Assembly (NCBI GenBank): GCA_011947345.1
Contig: JAAVTG010000275.1
Location: forward strand, 124,001-188,000
Reading direction: 5' to 3'
DNA: 64,000 nt
Source of the DNA: Phytophthora quininea
Taxonomy: Eukaryota > Oomycota > Peronosporomycetes > Peronosporales > Peronosporaceae
Shown here: positions 51,544-61,960 of the stretch, in pieces
How the letters are laid out: each line of letters begins with the position of its first letter
Position numbering within the stretch: position 1 is the stretch's first letter
Made by a program: the position numbers and the translations under genes
Notes under the pieces: model-generated
What the model was told of the DNA's origin: nothing
Databases searched by the model: none
The model's input: only the letters and a program-made list of their open reading frames with translations

Positions 51544-53216
51544 TCACTCGTCACTGAGATGCGGAGCCTTCGAGATGCAACTCCGTCGAATGGCGCGGGA
51601 CTTGCTGTCGTTCGAGAGCGTCACGAAGAGGCCCGCGACAACGACAACCAACAGGCCCCAAGCTGGCATACTGAGGAACGTCGGCGTCTTTGCTCGAACC
51701 ACATCCTGCCGCAGTTTGGCAATCACAACATCAGGCTTCTCGTCTCCGACGCCGGCACCGTTTTGAGCGTGCGCCTCCAGTTTCCGTCGCTGTACTTGCT
51801 CGTACAGTTCTCCTTCGTAGATTTCCTGCCGGTCTTTCTGACCATCGTCGGCCAAGACTTGATGGTCGTTGGCCCGGTCGTCGACCTGACCGTCGTTCTG
51901 TTTCGACGGATCCATCGGAGCCAAGTGCATCGGCGTCGGAGCCAGCACTTTGGCTTTCGTTTCGCCGCGCAGCTTCCAGCCACCGCCCACGATCTCCTCC
52001 ACGACGGTGGCGTTGTCGTACGGCACCCAGTGCAGCTGACCGCACGAGTTCGTCTCGTTCATCCAGCCGTCCAAAGACACATTGGCGAACTTCAAGTACT
52101 CGTCGAACGACCGAGCGCCGCCGAACCCGTACTTGTCCAGCTCCAGCGCGTCCACGAGCCCCTTGAACGGGATCCCCACCCGCAGTCGGAACCGGTTGTG
52201 GGTCATCTCGGTGTCGCGGGCTTTCTTGTCCGGGTCGATCGACGCCTCCCAGAACGACGGCGTCGGCTTCTTGGAGTAGTTGTGGTACAGCACGTTGCCG
52301 AACCGGCTGGGCGAGTACAGGTCGTAGCCGTGCGTCCAGTAGTCCGCAGACCGCAGGAACTCCTCGCCGTCCCAGAGCCACGGCGTGTGCGGGTCCACCG
52401 GCACGTTGCGCTCGGCGTGGCACTTGCTGAACGACAGCCCGCCGCCCCACAGCGCCGCCATCTGCGGGATGTTGGTGTTCTTCTTGATGCTGGCGCCGAC
52501 GATCCGCGTCATGCCGTTACCTCCGCGGATGGTCGTGCACAGGTGCGGCAGCCAGTCCGGCGCCTTGTTGTCCCCGTTCTCCAGCACAAAGTCGTGGAGG
52601 TCGTGCGGATACGCCGTCAAAATAGCCATCTCGTTGTCGATCCGCTTCCACTCCGTCAGCAAATTCTCGTCCCAGTTGTTGGTGAAGATGCTGTGCGCGT
52701 CCACCTGCAGACAGAACTCTTCGTCGCCGAGCATCTTCTGCTGCTGGTACCGAGCCGTCGTGCAGCCCGCAGCTTCGGCCGCCGGTCGGGGCGTCACTTG
52801 ATCCGGTCCTTGTATCGGCAGTCGCCGTGGTCGGGCCACTCCGCCGCCGCTCGCTTGCAGTACTCGTCGACGCACGTCGGGTCTCCGTCCACCAACTGCT
52901 CCAGGATGCCGAACCGCAGTCGCTCCGGGTACGTCGCTCGCTTGAACGCCGTGAAGATGGTCTTGCCGCACCGCCAGCCGTCGCGAAAGACCGACGACCC
53001 GATGAACATCTCGAACGACGTCGGGACGTGTGCCGGTGGCGGTCGCAGACTCCGGTCCGCCGGCGCCAGCGGAACGTGCTGCACCGTTGGGTCGAGATCG
53101 AGGAGCTTGGTCGTCCCGAGGACGTTGATGGCGGGCTTGTCGTCGTCTTGGCCGTGGACTCGGCCCAAGTTGCTCGACAGCATCAACGCCGTCACTGCAA
53201 GGCGCAAGCTTCTCAT
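51544..53216 (-). pseudogene. GlcNAc-transferase-like copy GT6, one-base deletion
   Basis: Mirror of GT5, from ATG 53216 (MRSLRLAVTALMLSSNLGRV). At about 52800 GGATCCAAG of GT5 is GGATCAAG, turning RIQVTPRP into RIK and stop after about 141 residues. Everything downstream matches GT5 in the shifted frame to TGA 51544. Because the frame now entering from upstream stays open, a 637-codon frame (from 53457) joins unrelated flank to the GT C-terminal part; that is a by-product, not a fusion gene. GT4 carries the same deletion. Confidence 0.85.
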
Positions 53217-53363
53217 AGCGGACACTTGGTGGTGAAAGACAGAAAATGTTAGAGACCCTCGCCATGGAAACTCCCGACCTTTTAGACGTGACTAACACCG
53301 AGACCTTCGGTGATACGTCCAGAGTGGTGCAAAAGAGCTTTTTGCTGTCCGTGAACTTCTTCG

Positions 53364-53708
53364 TTAACTCCGCTGAACTCGACTGAAAGAGCCATTCATC
53401 GATGCTTGAGACCCGAGTCTTCTCGTTTGTAGCTCTTGACGACGACAGACCCAACACTCGAGGTCCGGATTATCGGGCCGAATGACGACGCTCGACCGTA
53501 ACTCGTTCGACGAAGACGTATACTGCAAACCACTGCTCGTGATCCCTGCAGGATTAACTGCAGGGAACGCGGTGAGTTGCGGGATGAACTTGAAAGCATC
53601 TGAGATGATCACTGGATCGGGCTCGCCGAACGACTCGACGAGGAGGTTTTCGCTGTCTCCGCTGACTGCAGCAGTTAGAGCGATCCAGATGACAAGGAAG
53701 TTCATCAT
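53364..53708 (-). CDS. Small secreted protein candidate, right arm
   Basis: Mirror copy of 48038-48382 with one visible replacement (FILQL there, FIPQL here). Same signal peptide MNFLVIWIALTAAVSGD and the same uncertain C terminus. Confidence 0.4.
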   Translation of the reverse strand: MMNFLVIWIALTAAVSGDSENLLVESFGEPDPVIISDAFKFIPQLTAFPAVNPAGITSSGLQYTSSSNELRSSVVIRPDNPDLECWVCRRQELQTRRLGSQASMNGSFSRVQRS

Positions 53709-53958
53709 AGACTCGACTTGGCAAGGGCTCGCAAGTGATCTGCTCTAAGATGGGCGCCAATAGTCGGTTTGACCAATTTCAAGACAACTTTCTCACTCTG
53801 TCTGCCATGATGAGAAGCTAGCCACAGTGTACGAGGAACAACGAAGGAAAAGGTACAGACGTCACCTTTTTCAACTTTTGATACGGTCAACCTCGGCTCG
53901 AAACACGCTCGACGGACTCTACGACACTCAACACCTGGACTCTTCCCTCAGCAAACAG

Positions 53959-55124
53959 TTAAAAGTTGTAACGATGCTTGAAGTTCTCGAGGATGCGACG
54001 CAGCATCCAGCCGTCAGCGGGTGTGACGGTCGGACTGGCGTCCATGATGCAGGCCGGGAAGCCGGCAGGCTTGTTCGCTTCCACGTACATGTCCTGCAAG
54101 CCGAAGCCGTGGCCCATCTCGTGCGCCAAGACCAGCATCTCCTCGTCGTCCATGGAGTCGAGGAAGGTTTGAGTGAGGAGCTGCTGGCCATCGTAGGATC
54201 CCAACCCGTCGATTCCTTCGCCAACGTAGTCCGAAGGCCACAAGAACATATCGTACGGAGTTCCTTTGCACGAACTGGCGTCGAAGCTTTCACCCTGCTT
54301 GAAACACGCCGGGGACACTGCGGGTTGCCCTTGTCGTCCAGCTCGCCCTCGTAGATGGTACCGAGCGAGTCATCACTCCATCCGAGGATCGACTTGTCTT
54401 TGACCGCGAAGCCCACGACTTTGACGCTGATCGACTCGTACGGCCAGCACTCGTAGCCGACGAGCCAGTGGTTCCACAGGTTGAGCTGGCGCTCCAACAG
54501 GCCTTGGAACTTGGCTGCCGTCGCCTTGGGCAGCTCGGTCTTGCTGTCCCAACGCACACAGTAGTTGATCTTGCCTTTGTTCTTGACGAGCTGGTCCGTG
54601 ATCCAGACGTCGTAGTTCGGGGCCTCTTTGCTCAAAGTGTTCTTCCAGACCCAGTCCAATTGCTCGGTGGTGACGAAAGCATTGGGGTTGCCCACAACGC
54701 ACGCACCACTGGCCGAGGTGACGTCGCCAAAGGTGGCATGGCCACTCAAAGATGTTGTCGAGGTCTGGGCTGAATCACCCGATGCCGTTGATGACCGAGC
54801 GGTCCCATTCGACGACGGGGTAGCTGCACCAGAGCCTTGTGTAGTGCTGTCAGTAGGGTACAAGCCTTCGTTCGCGAGACTGGCACCCGAGGACGCAACT
54901 TGAGACGTCGTAGAGTCTGTCGATGGAGTTTCTGTGGTAGTGACATCGGTCTGCGTATCCACCGTCGGCGTCTCGGTCTCAGTGCCTCCAGTTTCTGGAA
55001 TGGTTGGCGTGTTTTGCTCCTTTGGATAACACTTTGCAGCAAACGTTATCGAGCTCCAGGCCGTTAGCACCAAAAGTGCGATAGCCAGCAAGCGCGTTCT
55101 TGAAAGCGATCGACTTGTCGCCAT
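53959..55124 (-). pseudogene. Secreted metzincin-like metalloprotease, copy MP2, one frame break
   Basis: ATG 55124 (MATSRSLSRTRLLAIALLVL) opens a signal peptide, then CYPKEQNTPTIPETGG and a Thr/Ser-rich stalk of about 90 residues, probably O-glycosylated. The catalytic part starts FGDVTSASGACVVGNP, then LDWVWKNTLSKEAPNYDVW and WSDDSLGTIYEGEL. Near 54310 one base is missing; the true C-terminal frame (to TAA 53959) holds ACFKQGESFDASSCKG, HEMGHGFGLQDMY and CIMDASPTVTPADGW. The unshifted frame runs on to 53928 with meaningless Arg/Ser-rich residues. Only the 3' two thirds are inside the inverted repeat. Homology to MP3 indicates a secreted zinc protease. Confidence 0.8.
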
Positions 55125-55537
55125 GGTGGAGGAAGTCTGACTGACGGAAATCCGACAGAACGTCGACTGATATCATGAGGGGGCCTGTTGTCAGGTCAAA
55201 TCGCTCCGTGAGCACACTGTGCACACGTTGTCCTCCGTTCGGACAGAAAAACCACGGACTGTGCGGTTGGAATGGGGTCATCTGGTGCCGCGTAGAGGTC
55301 ACTCCGCTCTTACGGATGGGATCGGATAACTCGCTGTTCCATGCGTCAATGGGGTGGATTGTTAGTACTTTCGCTTTCTAGCTTGTTGGAACCACCAACA
55401 GTACAATTATTTCTCAAGAGTGAAGTGGGTAGGAATCTCTTATTCTGCTGAAATGCGTTGTCCTAGTAGCACAACATGCTGTACTCGAAAAGTGTTCATC
55501 AATCATTCTCGTCGTTCGCGGAGCCCAGCTGCTGGTA

Positions 55538-56010
55538 AGAAATTCCCACTTTGCCCCTCGGATTTAAGCATGGCGAAGGCCTCTCCAACTCGTCTGGCGC
55601 GAGATCCATCAGCTCAACTTGGCTGTTCGCCGGCTTGTGGGCCCTCGACAGCAATTTCAATTTCCGTTCGAGATGAGTTTGAGATCGATCTTGAGATTCA
55701 CAGTGGATGTCCTACGTGCTCAACTACCCATTCGGAGTCAATTGACGATGGATGCTACCTCCTGTCGAAGAGCTACGTTCGTCAATTGGTCGTTCAAGTC
55801 AAGGAGATCCACACGAAATCGACTGGCTCATGGTAGCTGTGCCTCTTTGGTGTGTACGAGACAAAGGTCCGACCCTACTTTCGAAAGCTGCAGTTCAAGA
55901 CGGCTTTAGTGTACGCGCTCACTATGATACTGTTCATTTCGCAAACATCAAATCCCATTTGCAAATGCCTTCGGACAAACAATCGAACGCACACAAAAGT
56001 CATCGCGATG
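55538..56010 (+). pseudogene. hAT-like transposon relic, second copy
   Basis: Pieces matching the relic at 19065 are found in the same order: FPLCPSD (zinc-finger-like), DDGCYLLSKSYVRQLVVQ, KSTGSW followed by a stop, LCLFGVYETKVRPYFRKLQ. The tandemly duplicated flank of MP4 lacks this segment, so it looks inserted into the MP3 upstream region after GCCCAGCTGCTG. No C-terminal transposase part is present here. Confidence 0.45.
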
Positions 56011-56125
56011 TGTGGCATTAGGGTGAATAATCTTCACCGTATTGGCATATTGATCTGGCCGACTAACTTCTTAAGTTCCGCATTTCCCCTCTGTCGTTCA
56101 AAGTGGCAGTACGATTTATCCCGCT

Positions 56126-57187
56126 ATGGGCGCGCTTCGGTCTTCATCGATGTCAAGACCGCTGGCCATCGTACTTCTACTGTTAGTTGTTGGCAGTTCG
56201 ACCACGTTGGCCGCCAAGTGCTGGCCCAAGACGCCGACCGATGTGACTACTACGACGGAGGCTCCAGTCGAAGAAACTGCACCACCTACCCAAGACATTC
56301 CCTCAGGAGACAGCCTGGCGAGCGAAGGAAGCTTATACTCTGCTCCAACCACCGCCGGGTCAGCCGAAGTGACTCCGTCATCGCCATCGACTTCAACCAC
56401 CAGCGGTGCAGCCCCATTTGGTGACATCACTTCGGCCAGCGGCGAATGCGTCGTCGGCAATCCGACCGAATACGTTACTTCAGAAGACCTGGACTGGGTC
56501 TGGGAGAACACGCACAGAGAAATCATCATGCCCTACAACAACTGGATCACGGACCAGCTCGTGAAATACAACGGCTCGCTCAACTACTGCATCCGCTGGG
56601 ACAGCGAGATCCCGCTCAAGAAGTCGGTGGCATCCAAGTTCCAAGACATGCTCACCCGCCAAATTAACGTGTGGAACCACTGGCTGGTCGGGTACGACTG
56701 CTGGCCATTCGACAAGGTCGAGATCACCGTCGTGAGCTTCGCTGTCAAGGACATGTCCATTTTGGACTGGAGCGATGACTCGTTGGGCAAGATCTACGAG
56801 GGACTTCTGGACGCAGAAGGCAGTCCGAAATGTCCTGACGAGTGCTTCAAGCGCGACAGTCAAGACCTCAGCGCGTGCAATGGCACCCCGTTCGATATGT
56901 CCCTATGGCCGGCGGACTACGTCGGAGAAAATGCCATTGGGTTGGGCCTTGACGACATGCAAAAGATCGAAGTGAACGACATGCTCAAGAGTATGGACGG
57001 CGAGCAGATGATGGTGTTGCTGCACGAAATGGGTCACGGCTTCGGCTTGTCGGACATGTACGTGCCCGAGAACAAGCCTGCCACTTTCCCAGCCTGCATA
57101 ATGGACGAAAGTTACACGCTGACCCCCGCGGACGGATGGCTGCTGCGTCGTGCCCTGGAACACATCAAGAGCCGCTACGACTTTTAA
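56126..57187 (+). CDS. Secreted metzincin-like zinc metalloprotease MP3, intact
   Basis: ATG 56126 (or 56150, MSRPLAIVLLLLVVGSS, which gives a better signal peptide), 353 residues. After the signal come CWPKTPTDVTTTTEAP and a Thr/Ser/Pro stalk to about 100, then FGDITSASGECVVGNPTEYV, LDWVWENTHREIIMPYNNW, ITDQLVKYNGSLNYCIRW, INVWNHWLVGYDCWPF, WSDDSLGKIYEGLL, CPDECFKRDSQDLSACNG, and the zinc site HEMGHGFGLSDMY (His300, Glu301, His304, Asp310). HExxHxxGxxD with Asp as third ligand is the snapalysin-like metzincin variant; CIMD about 25 residues later may be the Met-turn. Cys residues suggest disulfides, as expected outside the cell. The only undamaged copy of four; its 5' flank contains a hAT relic. 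Confidence 0.85.
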   Translation: MGALRSSSMSRPLAIVLLLLVVGSSTTLAAKCWPKTPTDVTTTTEAPVEETAPPTQDIPSGDSLASEGSLYSAPTTAGSAEVTPSSPSTSTTSGAAPFGDITSASGECVVGNPTEYVTSEDLDWVWENTHREIIMPYNNWITDQLVKYNGSLNYCIRWDSEIPLKKSVASKFQDMLTRQINVWNHWLVGYDCWPFDKVEITVVSFAVKDMSILDWSDDSLGKIYEGLLDAEGSPKCPDECFKRDSQDLSACNGTPFDMSLWPADYVGENAIGLGLDDMQKIEVNDMLKSMDGEQMMVLLHEMGHGFGLSDMYVPENKPATFPACIMDESYTLTPADGWLLRRALEHIKSRYDF

Positions 57188-58033
57188 TCGTGTTGAAAAA
57201 CATAGATGTTGTGCTGTTTTGCAATCGGTGGTGAATCTAGTATCACTTGAGTTCGGTTTAATGCCTTTTGCCTTGTAGTTGACTTGACAAAATGATGCCA
57301 AATCCATACGCGTCTTGCTTGCATCAAACCACCAGCGTTACTTCTTCCGTTTATGGCCAAAATTTTCGCTACTTGGCTCGTGTATCCGCTGCTAGTCGTC
57401 CCATTGAACAATTCTTCGCAGTAAAATGGGGAAGACCATCACAAACAGAATCGCGAAAGCACAACGAACTACTGTCATTTCTACATGCCATTTGCGTTCA
57501 CATGTAGCATGTTTCTCACTTTTAAACCTCGAGAAACACGAACAGTAGTGCTCTCAACACTATAAAAAAATCCTCCGTTCGAACAGAAAAATCGCAGAAG
57601 TAGAGGAGTTGGAAAACAATGTATGGTTGGAATGGAGTCATCTGGTCCCGCGTAGAGGTCCTTCCGCTCTTTCAGATGGGGTCACTTGCTGCTCCATTCG
57701 TCATCGGGGAGCATAGTGCTCGTACTTTTCACTTTTAGTTTGTTGTCGCCGCCAACAATCGAGTACTGGAGTTTCACACGCGGGTCTCCTATTGTATTCT
57801 GCTGATATGCGTTGTCCTAGCCTCAAAGCCCATAGTTGGAAAGAGCTCACTTTGTACATCTTTCGTGGAGCCCAGCTGCTGCTTTGGCATCTGTAAACAA
57901 CGCGGTCAAACGACCGAACGAACAGACAGCAATGTGTGAACAATCTTCGAGCGGATTGCCAGATTAAAGGATAATCTGGTGGACCAAGTTTTTAATCCCG
58001 CATTTCCTCTTTCTCGTTCAGACTAATAAAGCG
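57188..58033. other. Intergenic between tandem MP3 and MP4
   Basis: 57570-58030 resembles the flank 55230-56125 of MP3 (TCCTCCGTTCG...CAGAAAAA, GTCATCTGGTSCCGCGTAGA, GCCCAGCTGCTG, CCCGCATTTC), showing tandem duplication of gene plus promoter. No gene. Confidence 0.6.
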
Positions 58034-59217
58034 ATGTCTTCAGTTGTGGGAGCGTGTCGGTCTTCGCCGATGTCTAGACCATTGCTGGTCATCGCGCTTC
58101 TACTGTTAGCTGCTTGCAGTTCCACCACGTTGGCCGCCAAGTGCTGGTACCCCAAGACGCCAGCACCGCCGACCGAAGCCACTCTGACTGAGCCACCATC
58201 TGTAGACACTGCAACAACGTCTGCACCGCAGACCGAAGTGACCACTGCGCCTGAAGCTCCGATCGGAGAGACAGCACCACCTACCGAAGAAACTACCCTA
58301 ACTACCCAAGATTCCTCCTCAGGACCTAGTCCGCCGAGCGAAGGAAGCTCATACTCAGTTCCAACCACCACCGGGTCAACCGAGACGACCCCGTCATCCC
58401 CATCGACTTCAACTGTCAGTGGAGCAGCTCCGTTCGGCGACATCACGTCCGCCAGTGGCGAATGCGTCATCGGCAATCCGACCGAATACGTCACCGCAGC
58501 AGACCTCGACTGGGTCTGGGAGAACACACATAGCAAAGTGATTCCGAATTACCAGACGTGGATTATGGACCAGCTCGTAAAAACAACGGCTCGCTCAACT
58601 ACTGCATCCGCTGGGACAGCAAGATCCCGCTCAAGAAGTCGGTGGCGTCTAAATTCCAAGACATGCTCAGTCGGCAGATCAACTTGTGGCACCGCTGGCT
58701 GGTCGGCTACGATTGCTGGCCATTCGACAAGGTCGATCTGACCGTCGTAAGCTTCGCTGTCAAGGACAAGTCCATCTTGGACTGGAGTGACGACTCACTA
58801 GGCACAATTTACGAAGGAATTCTGAATGAGGAGGGCAGTCCCAAATGCCCTGACGAGTGCTACGTCCGTGATAGTCAAGACCTCAGCGCGTGCAAAGGCA
58901 CCCCGTTCGATATGTTCCTGTGGCCGGCGGACTACGTCGGAGTCAATGCCATCGGTTTGGGCAGCGACGACGGTCAGAAGGTCGAAGTGAACGACATGCT
59001 CAAGAGTATGGATGGCGAGCAGATGATGGTGTTGCTGCACGAAATGGGTCACGGCTTCGGCTTGTCGGACATGTATGTGCCCGAGAACAAGCCTGCCACT
59101 TTCCCAGCCTGCATTATGGACGAAAGTTACACGCTGACCGACGCGGACGGATGACTGCTGCGTCGTGCGCTCGAGAATGTCAAAAGCCGATACAGCTTTT
59201 TGAGCAAACTATCTTAG
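58034..59217 (+). pseudogene. Secreted metzincin-like metalloprotease, copy MP4, frameshift and stop
   Basis: ATG 58034 or 58070 (MSRPLLVIALLLLAACSS), longer Thr/Pro stalk than MP3 (about 110 residues), then FGDITSASGECVIGNPTEYV and LDWVWENTHSKVIPNYQTW. In an A run near 58580 one base is missing; the shifted frame continues NNGSLNYCIRWDSKIPLKKS, WSDDSLGTIYEGIL, YVRDSQDLSACKGTPFDMFL, HEMGHGFGLSDMY. At 59152 TGA replaces the Trp of ADGW, and LLRRALENVKSRYSF follows. The active site is intact in the shifted frame, but a frameshift and a nonsense codon together make sequence error an unlikely sole explanation. Confidence 0.85.
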
Positions 59218-59309
59218 TCGCGTTGAAAAAACATATATGTTGTGAACAGAAAATGTAGTGCTTACCAATACAAGTCGCTTGAGTTGAGGTTTCAAAGTCA
59301 CCAAGTCTT

Positions 59310-59900
59310 ACTTCGCTTCACGCAATTGCTGATGTGGTAAACGCGCTCGCAAATAGGAACGGGAGCGCCTTCCCGCTCCAGCACTCTCTTTACGAACCAC
59401 ACCGGGCTCACGCTCCACGAAAAGCCACTCTTGGAAGTCTGTGCAGATCGCTTGCATCTTGAACCAGTTTAACCTGGTCTTCTTATTCTTATAGCGCAAG
59501 GTCTCCATCATTGCTAGCAGCTGGTGCTGGCCTCGGTCACGACCAGCATCCAATTCCCACATGTCACGACGCAGTCGGCCAAGCCGGACGCCTCCCACTG
59601 GCTTGAGTACTCTGCTTGCACCCTGGGCTCCTCCTTGTCAGGATCGGCGGTGTTTACAGCGTAGATGCAGCGGTCGAGTATCGACGGGATATATATTCGC
59701 TTTTGAGCCCCCATGACACGCCTCTGGTGATCACATACTCGTCGTAGTTGGTTTTTAGCACTTCCACGGTCTGGTCTCGCAGCTTTGTCGCTGGGGCCTT
59801 GGTTTCCACCTCCAAACAGACCTGGCGACAGGCTCCACGGACGAGGAGGCGCTCTACTCGAGTGGTGGCATGGATATAGGATTTTTATGATACAACTTTT
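59310..59900 (-). pseudogene. Degenerate enzyme fragment, possibly dehydrogenase-like
   Basis: Minus-strand pieces in three frames look like former coding sequence: VETKAPATKLRDQTVEVLKT, NYDEYVITRGVSWG, QWEASGLADCVVTC, and RVLEREGAPVPICERVYHIS near the left end. SGLADxxxTC and a C-terminal LPxCxxVYxI are reminiscent of NAD-dependent glycerol-3-phosphate dehydrogenases, but the match is weak and I would not insist on it. Confidence 0.25.
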
Positions 59901-60000
59901 ATCGATTTTTTCACTGGCTTGAAAAAGTATCTTTATCACTTGAGTTCAGTATGTGCAAAAAAGCATATCTATCTTTTCCACACTTCAGTTCTACTTGCGG

Positions 60001-61455
60001 ATGCAGTTCCTGCTGTTCCTGGCGCCGCTGCTGGCGGTGGCCGAGGCCGCCAGCGGCTTCGAGTCGACGATGGGGATCGTGGAGACCAACCGGTCCGTCA
60101 ACTTGGACCCGAGCGTGCAGCACATCCCGTTGAATCCGTCGCAGTCGCAGCTGCGCCCACCACCACCGAGAGCACCCGAACAAAAGAGTATTTTCATCGG
60201 TTTATCGGTTTTCCGCGACGGCTTTCGGTGCGGTAAAACCGTTCTTACAGGGTTTCTACGAGCCAAAAATCCGGAATTACTTCATTTCGGCATCGTGGAT
60301 CAAGTTTACCCGGACGATGCCAGGTGTCTCAATGAGTACTGCAAAATGGCCAAACAGCAATGGCCTGACAAGGGAGAATGCCCCTACAAAGACCAAATCC
60401 GAGTCGATGAGAGATCTGCCTATGAGTCGAGAGGACCGACGTTAGCTAGACACCAACAGCAACTGCTGATCCAAGACGAGGCCTTCTGCCTCCAATTGGA
60501 CGGCCATAGCATCTTCACCAACAATTGGGACCGAGATCTACTACAAGAGTGGGAAGGCGTCGGCAATGAAATGGCCATTCTTACGACGTACATCCACCAC
60601 ATCCACAACTTTGTGGCGGAAAACGGAGACAACGTGGCGCCCAAGAATTTGGACTTGCCTCACTTGTGCACAACAATGAGAGGATCGAACGGACTGGTGA
60701 GAACCGTCGGGGCGAGTATGATCGGCAAGTCCAAAATGCCCCAATTGGAAGCTCTTTGGGGGCCGGTTTTTCCTTTAACAAATGTCACGCCGAGAAGAGG
60801 GTCCCTGTCGATTCGCATACGTTGTGGATGTTCGACGGCGAAGAGTTTCTGCGAGCGTCGAGACTGTGGACAAACGGATACGACATGTACTCGCCGAGTA
60901 AACTGGGCACGGTAATTTACCACAACTACACTTCAGTTCCAGCGAGGTTCGAAGGGATCCCAGTCGAAGCAAACGTCAAGCAACAGGAGGAAGAAATGGC
61001 GAAAAACCGTTTCCATCTGCTCACAGGTAAACCGTTTGAAGGTAGAGTGAGTACGTTTGAGCTAGACAAGTACGGCTTCGGATCTGTGCGCAGTTTTAAG
61101 CAGTACCTCGAGTTTTCCGGTGTGACGTTTGAAGAGGGCAAAAAGACGCCGAGTCATGCGAGCAGCGGCACTGGGTGCCGTATGCGAACCCCGAGGAGGT
61201 CGAGGAGATCGTTGGTGGCAGGTGGAAGCTGTACGGATCTGTCAGTGCGGCAAATGACGAGGAGCGCAGCCAGAAATGATTTCACGACTGCGAAAGCAAG
61301 TGATGGACGGTGTCAACGTGGACAGCTTGGGATCGGGCCCAATTGTGATCGTAGTTGTCGTAGCAGTGCTTTTCGTTGCCCTCTCAAACAACCAGGTGGC
61401 ACTGTCCATCCGACGTCGTTGCCGTATCAAATCTCATCGCACGAACGACGAGTGA
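60001..61455 (+). pseudogene. GlcNAc-transferase-like (GT60 type), copy GT7, three frame breaks
   Basis: ATG 60001 (MQFLLFLAPLLAVAEAASGF) is a signal peptide; LDPSVQHIPLNPSQSQLRPP and SIFIGLSVFRDGFRCGKTVL follow. It then has FGIVDQVYPDDARCLNEYC, GPTLARHQQQLLIQDEAFCL, QLDGHSIFTNNWDRDLLQEW and PHLCTTMRGSNGLVRTVGAS. One base is lost in a G run near 60765; GAGFSFNKCHAEKRVPVDSH and WTNGYDMYSPSKLG follow in the second frame. Near 61145 another slip restores CEQRHWVPYANPEEVEEIVG, and a last one precedes the membrane helix GPIVIVVVVAVLFVALSNNQ to TGA 61455. It keeps GPTLAR, closer to the general PF11397 pattern GPTxAR than GCTTAR of the other copies, and is the most divergent member. Confidence 0.75.
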
Positions 61456-61639
61456 TCGTCGAGTTCGAGGGAAAGCAAGACGGCGAGTTGGTGAGGCACA
61501 GCACTGAAATGGACCATCTATTGTGTTTGAAGTTCATCGCTCTTCTGAAAGTGTCTCGCAGAGTCTTGGACAGCATTCTTCGGGGGCGGAGCTCTCCACG
61601 GCAAGTCACCCCACGGTGACTTCTGGATAGGCCTGCTAG

Positions 61640-61960
61640 AAACGATCAGCGTGCTAGTTAGATCTTCCACTTCAGGGAAGACACAACTCCACACAGATTC
61701 AGCATTGACCATGCATTTGGCATCCGCAGGAGCGACGCAGTCCGTTCCGTTGAAACTCAGTAGACTTGGACGGCAATCTGCTATGGCGACGTCGTCCTTG
61801 ACCGGACACGCGACTCCGTTGGGTCGGGCTCCCTACCGGAACAAGCTTGTCCACGAGAAGAGTCGATCGGGTAAGTGGCATCGAAAGACACCGTGACGTT
61901 CAGATTTGCAGTCGCGAGGCTGCCGGAAGCCAGGAAAGCTGCTGCAAGTGTCCGCAGCAT
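61640..61960 (-). pseudogene. Secreted Cys-containing protein, one frame break
   Basis: ATG 61960 (MLRTLAAAFLASGSLATANL) is a signal peptide, followed by VTVSFDATYPIDSSRGQACS. A one-base slip near 61818 leads to ACPVKDDVAIADCRPSLLSF, NGTDCVAPADAKCMVNAESV and WSCVFPEV. The regular Cys spacing resembles an N-terminal module seen in many secreted oomycete proteins, which I cannot name with certainty. The right-hand boundary is unclear; sequence to about 61540 may be the remaining tail. It is convergent with GT7 and divergent from the flagellar gene. Confidence 0.5.

Larger units (their letters stand above)
51544..54654. repeat. Right arm of the 3.1-kb inverted repeat
   Basis: Reverse complement of 47089-50204 with one missing base at about 52800 and a handful of substitutions. 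The outer boundary lies inside MP2, which continues to full length only on this side, so this arm carries the parental metalloprotease junction and the left arm the truncated one. Confidence 0.95.

Noticed and set aside
51544..53457. 637-codon frame joining upstream flank, an Arg-rich stretch and the GT6 C-terminal half
   Set aside because: By-product of the one-base deletion in GT6; the first 230 codons are out of frame with the GT domain of GT5 and have no homolog.
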